Assembly: GCA_023935145.1 (NCBI GenBank)
Contig: CM043698.1
Span: 146,252,625 to 146,316,624 of the forward strand
DNA: 64,000 nt
DNA from: Bretschneidera sinensis
Lineage: Eukaryota > Streptophyta > Magnoliopsida > Brassicales > Akaniaceae
Direction: 5' to 3'
Part shown: positions 9,800-19,400 of the stretch, in pieces
How the letters are laid out: each line of letters starts with the position of its first letter
How positions within the stretch are numbered: position 1 is the stretch's first letter
Translations under genes and position numbers: made by a program
The notes under the pieces: model-generated
What the model was told of the DNA's origin: nothing
The model's input: the letters and a program-made list of their open reading frames with translations, nothing else
Databases searched by the model: none

Positions 9800-10880
9800 T
9801 ACGAAAAGAGGTGATGCAATAGTGCCACAATTTTAAGTGGGTTGGTCACCCAAGTGTGCACCGCACCCCAGCACTTCTGGAGGAATGCTACTATTGGCCA
9901 CACTTGAAAGGAGACATTGAGGCCTATATGAAGACTTATCTTGTGTGTCAACAAGACAAAGTAGAGCAAAAGTCAATTGGAGGTCTCTTGGAGCCACTGC
10001 CAATTCCAGAGCGTCCATGGGAGAGTATCTCCATGGATTTCATTATGAGTTTACCCAAGAGTGATGGATTTGGGAGTATCATGGTTGTTGTGGACCGGTT
10101 TTCGAAGTATGAGACTTTCATTCCAGTTACCAAAGAGTGTCCAGCAGAGGAGGCAGTCCGGTTGTTTCTCAAGCATGTGGTGAAGTATTATGGTGTACCA
10201 TAGTCCATTATTAGTGATTGGAATGAACAGTTCACGGGAAGATTCTGGACAAAATTTTTCAAGTTGCTCAGATCGGATCTAAACTTTTCCACTAGTATCC
10301 ACCCCCAAACCGACGGACAGACTGAGAGGGTGAATACTTTGTTGGAGACATACCTCCGACACTATGTGAGTGTCTCGTAACGAGATTGGCCAAATTTATT
10401 AGATGTGGCTCAGTTTTCCTATAATTTACAAAGGAGTAAGGCCACCAGGTAAAATGCATTTGAGATTGTGATGGGACAGTAGCTTCACACTCCGAATACT
10501 ATTGTTGTGGGATACACAGGGTCAACTCCAGCAGCTTATAAGTTTGCCAAGGTGTGGTAAGAGCAAATCGATTTGGCTCGAGTTTGCCTACACAAAGTAG
10601 CCAAGAGTTCCAAGAAGTGGGCTGATCGTAAGAGACGGGATGTGCAGTACCAAGTAGGGTATTTTGTGCTTGTGAAGCTACATTTGGTACTTCGCACCAA
10701 GGGGATCCATAAGGCATTGGTACGCAGATATGAGGGGCCTTTCAGAGTTCTTAAGAGGGCAGGCAATGTGGCCTACAAACTTGAGCTACCATTCAAGCTC
10801 AAGGTGCACCCGGACTTCCATGTGAGTATGTTGAAACTATTCCATGAAGGCCAAAATTATCCGGATCGAGGTGAGTCATA
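9800..10880 (+). pseudogene. gypsy integrase, broken
   Basis: The zinc finger region is VHRTPALLEECYYWPHL with YLVC in place of CLVC, so one zinc-binding Cys is lost. The core has SMDFIMSLP, SDWNEQFTGRFW and HPQTDGQTERVN, carrying D, D and E. Stops lie at 10201, 10378, 10450, 10480 and 10558. The C-terminal GPF/Y-like module (YEGPFRVLKRAGNVAYKLELP) is readable at about 10730. Confidence 0.88.
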
Positions 10881-10917
10881 GCGAGCCCCTATAGTAGTTA
10901 GGGTCTCTTATGACCAA

Positions 10918-11109
10918 GACATTGAGAGTATACTGGCCGACCGAGTTTTGAGACTGAAGAACTACAAACCAAGGCATGAATACTTGATACAATGGAAGGG
11001 ACAACCCGATAGTGAGACTAATTGGGAACCAGTCGAGGCTTTGTGGCAATTTCAGACGAAGATTGACCAGTTTCATGCCGAGAGTGCGACGAGGATATCG
11101 CCAGATTGA
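10918..11109 (+). pseudogene. Chromodomain of gypsy integrase
   Basis: About 63 residues from DIESILADRVLRLKNY through HEYLIQWKGQPDSETNWEP to a TGA at 11107. This is the classic chromodomain signature (YLIQWKG, then NWEP) that defines chromoviruses and targets integration to modified chromatin. It has no internal stop but is separated from integrase by a stop at 10879-10881. Confidence 0.9.
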
Positions 11110-11120
11110 GTGAGGGAGAA

Positions 11121-11501
11121 TGTCACAACCTGCATGTTCTCGGGTTTTCTAGTACACTTTTTTATTATAATGTATAACATTGTACTGCACGTGCACTACA
11201 AGGTAGTACCTTGTACTTCTGTACTACACTTATAATACCGTAGGATTGTGATACTTGGCAAGATGTTAGCCATGGATGTAAGGAAGTTCTCCTTATATAA
11301 AGGAGCATCCCACTCACTTGTAAATCATTCAATCATTCAGGCAATAGTAAGCTCTCTAGCTTTGTCTCATATTCTCTCTTGTGTTAGCTTATTTACTTTA
11401 AGTGGGTCTAGCTTCGAGGGTGGTTCTCTTGAGTAGCTAAGATGAGGTGTTTCCAAGCCTAAGGCCACACAGTTAGCAACTTAAGCTTGCAGCCCGTGAC
11501 A
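11121..11501 (+). repeat. 3' LTR of gypsy chromovirus
   Basis: TGTCACAACC to CCCGTGACA, directly after the purine tract GAGTGAGGGAGAA. It is shorter than the 5' LTR because of deletions in the GTACTACA repeat zone and near 11440. Confidence 0.88.
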
Positions 11502-12303
11502 TAAGTACCACACTAGTTAGACACGAAAAATGAGTGCACAAAAGGATGAAAATTTGATTAGAGTTTAAAACATTATTAATGTTCTTTAGTTGCAAATATT
11601 TTTAGGTGCAATTTAGTTGAGATTATAAAATGATTTTTGTTTTAATATTTTTTTTATAAAAAATTAACTTTTAAAAGAAATCTAAATTGAAAAAGAGTTT
11701 AAAAATAAACTCTCTCAAACAAGTTTAGTCATATAAACTGATTTTATAGTTATTTTACCATTATTTTAAGTTATGCTTGGATTGGATTTAAACATTTGAA
11801 ATCCAATTTATTTAAATCTCTTCAAGACAAATTTATATTGAAGATATTTAAATAAACTGAATTTAAACAAACTTAAATCATACACCAAACATCTCCCAAT
11901 AATTATAAATTGAAAACATTGTTAAGTGAAACTATACCTTAAGCAAGATTAAAGAAACTCCAAAAATGGCATATGGAACGCATGGAGTTACTAGAAAATT
12001 AAAGAAGGGTTAGGGTTCAATAAATTTAAATCACTATATGACACTCCAATATAGCATTTTCTAATTAGGTGGTTAATCAATTGGTCAAACTTATAACGGA
12101 ATAGTAAGTGGTTAATCAATTTTTTAATTAGGATTAATTAATTATATACAGATCATAGATGCAAGAGCTCTAAATTTTGAAGTCTAAAAGATTACCCTTT
12201 CTTTATTCAAATATGCTTATTTTAAAGTAAGGCCATTCAACTTAAGAATATAATTAACCAAGACTACGACTACAACAACAACATCATCAAGATCTGTCCA
12301 TTA
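11502..12303. other. AT-rich intergenic DNA
   Basis: About 800 bp between the gypsy element and the 3' end of the intact UGT gene. I see no coding signal or recognised repeat. Confidence 0.7.
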
Positions 12304-13692
12304 TTAGTACTTGATAATTTCATGCAAATTTTCAACAAACTTATCAATATAACCAGTCATTAAACCTGGGCTCATCAATGTTTCCTTACACTTTAAATGG
12401 TTCTTCCTCACCAAATTACCCACTTCACTGTCTTTATCCATTACAGATTTGATGGCTTTGCTCAAATTCTCCTTCGAAAACCATCCATTCTCTTCAATCT
12501 TTACCTCCACAGCAACCTTCAATTCCTCAGCCATTAGCCTTGTGTTCAAGAGTTGATCACCAAGATGTGGAACCAAAACTATTTGGCAATCACTCATTAA
12601 AGACTCCCACAGTGAACCAAACCCACAATGGTTCACAAAGCAACCAACTGATGGGTGAGCCAATATCAATGGTTGTTGCACCCATCCTCCCCAAACCACT
12701 CCTCTCCCTTTAACCCTCTCTTCGAATCCTTCCGGCAAGGCTTCTTCGATCGTTGATGCACCTGTCGGCGGCTTTAGTGCTACAAGGAACGGTAAATTTG
12801 TTTGCTCTAACCCTAGCAATAGTTCTTGAAATTGGCTCTTCTCAAGAATGATTTGGCTACCAAATGCACAAAACACCACTGAACCCGATTCAAACCCGCT
12901 TAGCCATTTTGCCCATCGGTCTTCTAGTAGAGTCGTGTTGGTTGCTTCAGACAAAACCGGTCCTGTTAAAAAAACCGGTTTTTTAAACTGGCTCCCTATG
13001 TAATCACAGAATTTACCTTCTGTTTCTTGACATGTTCTGATTGATATCGCGTCACAATTATTCATTGACATCGTGATTCGCTCGTAAAACGTTATTCCAT
13101 CCCCAAATGGTAGTGCTATAAACAATAGTTTTCGCGCTTCATGGCCTCGTAGCACGACTGTCGAGGAAGGATACCCGATGGGTGGGATTGCTAATTCTTC
13201 TTCCGTAAGGGGCTTGTTTTTGTCAACATTACGTGCCGGAACTAGGGCAATGGCAATCGACGCGGCGCTAACCACAATGTAGCATATGGTTTTGATCCCG
13301 AGCGGTTTGGTTATTTCCGTTACCCAATAAGCGCTATCATACACAACCAAATTGGGTTTCATAGTGCGAATCGTTGTTTCAACTTGATCGCGCGTGCGGT
13401 CCATAGCTATAGAAAGGAAATGGGTCAAAAAAATCGGAATATCCGAGGCGGTCTCAGTACCTGGGGGGAGACCGTCGACATGGGGAACGGTGAGAGGTTG
13501 GAAGGTGATGAGATTTGGGTAGAGATTCAGATGTTGCAATTGTTGTTGAGCTTTATTGGGTAGTAAGAAAGTGATTTTGTAGCCTTTTTCAGCTAATTTG
13601 TTTGAGAGATGGAGGTATGGGGTCATGTGACCAACTGCAAACCACGGGAATATGACTATATGAAAGTTTGAGTTATTGAGCTGATCAGCCAT
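12304..13692 (-). CDS. UDP-glycosyltransferase, UGT79 family
   Basis: Intact single-exon gene, 462 aa. The start is the ATG at 13692-13690 (context GAAATGG). An in-frame TTG four codons upstream is not a credible plant start. N-terminal acceptor domain: catalytic His22 (FPWFAVGH), HLSNKLAEKG, ETASDIP, and the activating Asp119 (VVYDSAYW). C-terminal UDP-sugar domain: the PSPG box is exactly 44 residues, Trp337 to Gln380, with HCG 355-357, Ser360 and Glu363. These features and the high similarity to the broken neighbour place it in UGT79, cytosolic enzymes that mostly extend flavonoid or other glycosides by a second sugar (rhamnose, xylose or glucose). Donor and acceptor are not predictable here. 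It is the only complete copy left of a tandem pair. Confidence 0.93.
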   Translation of the reverse strand: MADQLNNSNFHIVIFPWFAVGHMTPYLHLSNKLAEKGYKITFLLPNKAQQQLQHLNLYPNLITFQPLTVPHVDGLPPGTETASDIPIFLTHFLSIAMDRTRDQVETTIRTMKPNLVVYDSAYWVTEITKPLGIKTICYIVVSAASIAIALVPARNVDKNKPLTEEELAIPPIGYPSSTVVLRGHEARKLLFIALPFGDGITFYERITMSMNNCDAISIRTCQETEGKFCDYIGSQFKKPVFLTGPVLSEATNTTLLEDRWAKWLSGFESGSVVFCAFGSQIILEKSQFQELLLGLEQTNLPFLVALKPPTGASTIEEALPEGFEERVKGRGVVWGGWVQQPLILAHPSVGCFVNHCGFGSLWESLMSDCQIVLVPHLGDQLLNTRLMAEELKVAVEVKIEENGWFSKENLSKAIKSVMDKDSEVGNLVRKNHLKCKETLMSPGLMTGYIDKFVENLHEIIKY

Positions 13693-13761
13693 TTCTACCT
13701 TCAAGAAACTCCTTTCTTGCCTCCTCTGTTTTTTGGTTAAGGCCAGGTTCCATGAGGATGG

Positions 13762-13778
13762 AGCTTATATTTATGGAG
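13762..13778 (-). promoter_or_regulatory. Probable TATA box of UGT gene
   Basis: On the minus strand the sequence reads CCATAAATATAAGC about 75 bp upstream of the ATG, a suitable place for a TATA element with a short 5' leader. Confidence 0.5.
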
Positions 13779-15390
13779 TGGCATGATTTCCTCTTCAATG
13801 AGATAGATAAACTAGAAGGTGTTTCTTTTTTAATTTTAAAATAAAACATTTTTTTTATTTTTCTCTCGTCTTAATTAAAAAATTATATACTTAAAAGTGA
13901 GAACCACAAAAGTTCCATATAGTCTGGGAAACTAATTAGGAGGCATATATGGTTATCAACTCATGCACAAATTTAGGTTAGGACTTTGACCGGTAGCTCT
14001 AATTAGAATTTGTCAGCTGAGTTCTTTGCCATATTTTTAGTAGCTAAAACTACTTAAAAAAAAAAAAATTTCAATTATTGAGTTAATATAGAAAGGTAAT
14101 TAAAAATGCAAGTTTCGTCATCTAATAAAAAAAAAATTTACTTGCATCCGATATAAAGTATCATATTTTGTATTGGGTGAAGATTTCAAAAAGGAATTTT
14201 TTTCTGAACTAGCGACTTGGTTAAAGTAATTCACGAGGCAATAATAAAGAAATAAAGAATCACTACATGTCACATGTGATACTCCAACATAGCATCTTCT
14301 TAATTAAAGAATTAATAAAGACACTGAAGCACTTAATTTCTTTAATTGGTATAATAATGTCTTTAAAATCACTTTTTTAATATTGACGAGAAAAGGTTGA
14401 ATTTAAATATTTTATACAATTATTTTTTTAAAAATAATAATCACTATATCATAAAAACCAGAATTTTGACATCCCTTTTTGAAAGATAATTGAAGGTCAT
14501 GTAATTCTTTTTTATCTTTTTAGATTAAAAGACTGAGAATAGATCGTTGTTTTTTCATTGCATTGTTTTATCTTTTCTAATTAGAATCGAATCGTATAAT
14601 AAAACCCTTTCTCTTGCTTGTGGACTGTAGCTGGGTACATGTTGCCTAGGGATGGCAACATACTATGGTGGAACTGACAGTCTGACTAGAGTTAGGTTAT
14701 TTTGTCCATTTATTAAGAATTTGATTCCAAATCTGAAATTATTAAAAACAATGAAATATTATTCATAACCACAAAAAATTTATTTATTTTTATTTATACT
14801 CGTTTAAACATATACAGTTTGAATCGGTTAACTACGAAAAACCCGCAACGTGTCATCTTTATTTACTTTGAAATGATAGCAGGTATATTACCTACAAAAT
14901 TTTACATATTCATAACTATATTCGTTTAATTACCATACTATTCGAGTTCGAACCTAAAACCGTTAAAAACCATAAAATACTATCCGTAACTACGAAAAAC
15001 TTATTTATTTCTATCTATACCTACTTAAATGAATACGGTTCGAATCGATTACTCGTAAAAAAACCAATGAATTGTCATCGTTATCATTGACAGCACAAAA
15101 TTTGCTCACTCTTCATGCTTACTGCATAAAGGATAGTATGCTGTAGTATTAACTAATAATTTTGGTGAAGAAAGATATAAGAGTTGTTTTAGCTTAACTT
15201 TTGATTTTATTGTAAAGATTTAAAAGTGATTTTAAAATAATTTTAAGTATAATTATTGCAAAGTTAAAAGTTATTTAGTGTATGATAAAAATTATGTTAA
15301 AAGTGTTATCAAACTAATTGATGTGTTTGATAAATAAATTGTAAAACTGCAATTAGATGTTGAAATTACTAAAAAAGTATACGAGTATAT
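13779..15390. other. AT-rich intergenic DNA with a possible MITE
   Basis: I see no gene. At about 14647-15089 a unit begins AGGGATGGCAACA and ends with AATTGTCATCGTTATC, roughly its reverse complement, resembling the ends of common plant miniature DNA transposons. Inside it a segment of about 120 bp is repeated (about 14747 and 14970; shared core ACGAAAAA, TTATTTATTT, then GGTT.GAATCG). No clear target duplication is seen, so the MITE call is weak. Confidence 0.4.
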
Positions 15391-15996
15391 TGTTGGAAAA
15401 TTAATTACAAAATTTTATGGAAAATCTTATTTATTTCCACCGTTAAAAGCCCATTACTCCTATTTATTCTCCAGAATCTTTGCTCCATAAAGACAATTAT
15501 ATTTTGAATAAATCAATATTTATTTAAAATTAATTAGCATTAAAGTCAAAGGAAATCTCTTAATTCCTTTGTAACGAATGGTGGACAAATTTAAAATGTT
15601 TGTTGGCCATTAAGTGTCCTCCAATAATTTTCATTGATTTGAAAAATAAAATGTTGATTTCTCGTATTCTTCCGAATGGTAAAAACACTAATTCCAACAT
15701 TTATCATTTAGCATAAATTCTTTTTTTGCTCATCTATAAATACCACCAAATTTTGTAGTTTGTAAAAAACAGAAAAATTATGTTTATTTCTTCTTTCTAC
15801 CTCTTGTTAATTTGTTATCTTGTTTGGGCTCGTATTCTCTGCGTGATCGAAGTTTAGTTTACGAATGCACATAAACTAAACTACCGTTATATCTTGGGAG
15901 TGATTGTTATTTTTTTTTTATTTCTTCTTGGATGTGAATTTTGATTGCCACTGTTATTTTGTTAATTATTTGAACATCTTATTAATATTTCCAACA
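15391..15996 (+). mobile_element. Probable solo LTR (copia type)
   Basis: A 606-bp unit with perfect 9-bp inverted ends TGTTGGAAA...TTTCCAACA. It contains a TATA element (CTATAAATACC, about 15735) followed by a pyrimidine-rich transcribed-leader-like segment. No internal retroelement sequence or second LTR is nearby. The flanks TATAT and AGTAC do not match, so the target duplication is lost or the boundary is slightly off. Orientation is inferred from the TATA element. Confidence 0.6.
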
Positions 15997-17924
15997 AGTA
16001 CTATTTGACTATTTTGTATCTTTCTTTCATCAAATTGATTTTACTATATGTATAATATAAATATATTAATTTTATTCTCAACAAAATATAAGTAATTAAA
16101 ATAATAATATTTATTAAAAATTTAATTTAATTAATCGTAATAATATTATTTTATTAAATAATAATCTCAATATTCTAATAATAATAGATGCATCATTATT
16201 ACATTTAAAATTTGATTAGAAAGAATAACAGATGATTTATATAGTGGCAATGGTGCAAGTACCTATTGCACATAAGAGTCATTTTAAAACATGAGTAATA
16301 TCAAACTTTTTAATAAAAATTTCAATTTATAATTCATAAAAAGAGAGGTGTTTGTCATAATTTTTGTTTTTTTTGGTAACAAAGTTGTTTGAACAGCTAT
16401 CTTAAACAGGCACTAAAGGTATTTTAGTATTACGATGAGGTGACAAAATCTGTTTTTTAAATCGCAAAAATTTAAACCATATCTGGTAAAACTTAATTAC
16501 CAACTGTATTAACAAAAGTTATGATACAAAACGTGTTTTTCTCAAAACTACTCTTAAGGTGCCGCGGGAAAAAAAAAAGGGTTGTGTTTTGAAACATAAG
16601 AAAAGTCCCTCGTGCCTTAGAGCAATGGTGAAGAGACACCTTCTCCTTGCCTATGGGCTGGGCTTGCTAGGGTTCGAACCATCATCCCCTCATTGTAATG
16701 ATTAAAAAAACGCAAAAAAAAAAAAAAAAAAATTATGACTATTAAAAATATCTTTAAAATACTTTTTGACTTAATGAAATCTCTTTATATATAAAATTTT
16801 TTTAATTAATCTTTCCAACTAAAATATACACTATTATTATTATTTATATTTTATATAATTACAATACTTTTACAGTTAATTTTAGATATGTAATTTACCT
16901 GACATTATATTGTGATGATCTTACAACATTTTTCTCACTTTACTTTTGAAAACGCCGTATCAATCCTTTCATGATGCTTATGAAGTAGGAAATAAATTTT
17001 ATTAAAGGAAGATCCATATTTGGGATTTGATTCTCACATTTATTTAAAAATAAATAAAGCATGCACATGAGAGAAAATATCGTTTGGCAGAGATTATAAA
17101 ACGGTTTTTTTAAGAAACAAATATTATGACAAACATAAAAGAAAATTTCTAAAATAAATCAAAAGCTGGAAAAAAAAAAAGAATTTTCAAAAAACTAAAT
17201 TTGTATTGGATCAATTGTTTTCATAGTTGTTTTGTCAAACACAACAATTTTTAATTTCATTGTTGTCTTACCAAAATTGTTTGAAAGCCACCTTGATAGT
17301 TAAAAATGGAAACTAATGTTTTGTTTTTTACCTTTTGTATTGGTAGAGAGCTAAGTGAGAGATCAAACCTTGACTTTTTTGTATGAAATGAAAGACTCGA
17401 AGATAACTACTAAACAAAAAGATTCAAGTCAAGGTCTGTTTATTTCAGCATAAGCTACACAAACAAGCCTCTAGGCCTACTTTAAAATACAATACCCTTA
17501 TTTAATCTAGTTTTTGGGATAGTTTTGCTGATAAAAGACAGAAATTAAACCAAACACTTTTAATATATATATATGATTTTAGGATGGATCAGAAATTGCA
17601 AAAGAGCTTAAAATAATCTAATGAAAATTATATGATTTGGCCAAAGAGATTTTAATTGTTCAATTCAATATTTCAATGTTCATAGTCTCACTTATATATG
17701 GGCTCTTAATTGACCACATACTGTACCTTAAGGCCAACATGAGTAAGCCCAATTTCTCTGTAGTAGCCTGAGTATAAACAAGCTATATGGTCTTGACTAA
17801 TTAGCCCATTTTTTTATGTAAGAAAAAGGTTTACAGATTAACTCGAATTTTAAATGATTGCTTCTTGTTCTTATTCTTCCAAAGGAAATTCCATAAAGGT
17901 TAAGTTTGATATTTTGATTTAAGT
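15997..17924. other. AT-rich intergenic DNA
   Basis: Apart from the possible SINE at 16600-16735 I see no gene in this stretch. It contains diverged fragments (about 16290-16400 and 17080-17300) of the same family of low-complexity sequence that recurs at 32340-32550, 41160-41470 and 43280-43610. Confidence 0.6.
16600..16735 (+). mobile_element. Possible tRNA-derived SINE
   Basis: The stretch has an A-box-like TAGAGCAATGGTGAAG at about 16619, a perfect B-box GGTTCGAACC at about 16670, and a tail of A-rich sequence ending in about 19 A (to 16732). This order of polymerase III boxes plus a poly(A) tail suggests a short interspersed element. The box spacing is long and no target duplication was identified. 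Confidence 0.4.
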
Positions 17925-18635
17925 CAAATTTAACTTAAATATTGTTTTAGAATTGGTAGCCATTATTGGGGTAAGAGTCAAATCAACTCTCAATTTAAGC
18001 TAAATTTGACTTTCATTATGGTACCAAACTTGGTCAGAAAAGACTAAAAGAATAAAAAGAAATTTATGAACAATTAAAATAAAAAAAAAACAAAAAACAA
18101 ATTGAGTTTGAAAAAGAACAACTTTGGAAAATTAAAATATATACTACCAAAAATAAAAAGAAAAAGAAAATTTATCAAAATTTTGGTATACACTTGCTAG
18201 AGCATATTCAATTATTACACATTCTTTTTCTTCTAAAAATTGAAAATTTAAATTCATATTCCCTTATTTTTAATTATCAACTTTAGCTTAAGTCTTGTTT
18301 TGGAATTGGTAGCCTCTACTGCGGTAAGAGTTAAATCAATCTCGAATTTAAGCCAAACTTCACTTAAATCATTGTACCAAACTTTATCAAAGAAGAATGA
18401 AAGAATAAGGAGAAATTTTGGAAAAATTAAAATAAAAAACAAAAAACAGATTGAGTTTGAAAAAGAACAACTTTGGAAAATTAAAATATATACTACCTAA
18501 AAGAAAAAAAAAATGAAAATGTATCAAAAATTTGGCATACGCTTGCTAGAGCATATTCAATTATTACACATTCTTTTTCTTCTAAACATTGAAAATTTAA
18601 ATTCATATTCTCTCATTCTTAATTATCAAAAATTT
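17925..18635. repeat. Two-copy tandem repeat, unit about 352 bp
   Basis: Copy 1 starts near 17929 and copy 2 near 18281. Shared stretches include TGTTTT.GAATTGGTAGCC (17944 and 18296), GAGTTTGAAAAAGAACAACT and TTGCTAGAGCATATTCAATT. The copies are roughly 85 per cent alike by eye. Neither has coding potential. Confidence 0.85.
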
Positions 18636-19400
18636 ACGAGCTTATATATAATCATATAATCCCGTGGCTCCAAAAATTTGATACTCTTTTGAAGCTGACA
18701 TGTGTAATCAGTTTTATATGTATCATCATATATAAAGAAGACATCATGCTTTTAAGAATTGACGTTGTTTGGTTCCTATTTAAGTTAATTTTAAATTGAA
18801 ACTTATTTTTTAAATTTACTAAAAACTTAACTTATTAAATTTTATTAAATAATTATTAAAATATTAATTAATAGATAATTTGATTTAATTTAATTAAATT
18901 CTTAATAAGTTTTAAAACATAAACTCAATTTAAATTGACTTAAGCGAGAACCAACTATAAGTCTTCTATCATGTCTTCGAAAGTTAGGCCCACGCCAACA
19001 TGTTTTCTAAAGACTTAAGATTACTTGGCTCCTTCTCGAATTAATTTTGTTATTTTCTGACCCTCTTTCTTTAGACAAACTTCAAAAAAGTTAAACTTTT
19101 GTCAAAAGAAAAAAACTAGGAAGAAAATTGTAATTACCATGTCCCAGGCAGCATGGTCTCTTCATAGTACATTATGCTGCCCCTTTTTTATTCATATTGT
19201 CTTTGCTACTCTCAATCATTTCTTCTTCCCTCCCTTTTTTTATTTTTTACTTTTGAAAAAGAGAAAGGAAATAGTTACATGGAATAAGATTGATTGCACA
19301 AATTATTTTTTAAAAATATTAATTTTTTGAACCGCACAATAATATTTATATATGATTCATTTTAAATATATCTTTTCGATATACGATAAAAAGAATAAAA
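18636..19400. other. AT-rich intergenic DNA
   Basis: No gene or named element recognised. A short open frame at 19139 is low-complexity and unconvincing. Confidence 0.6.

Larger units (their letters stand above)
6179..11501 (+). mobile_element. Ty3/gypsy chromovirus LTR retrotransposon, degenerate
   Basis: LTRs are at 6179-6621 (443 bp) and 11121-11501 (381 bp), both TGTCAC...GTGACA. A primer site lies at 6624 and a purine tract at 11107-11120. Domain order is gag, protease, RT, RNase H, integrase, chromodomain, so this is a chromovirus. Many in-frame stops and shifts break it, several being CAG, CGA or TGG changed to TAG or TGA. The LTRs differ by many substitutions and by indels totalling about 60 bp, so it is much older than the copia element at 740-5235. 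The flanks TGTAA and TAAGT do not match, so no target duplication is visible. Its 5' LTR lies upstream of the broken UGT gene. Confidence 0.92.

Noticed and set aside
6174..11506. Target-site duplication for the gypsy element
   Set aside because: The flanks TGTAA and TAAGT share only TAA out of register, so no duplication can be claimed.
12304..13704. Extended start of the intact UGT at 13704
   Set aside because: The codon there is TTG; the first ATG in frame is at 13692 in good context and fits the length of UGT79 proteins.
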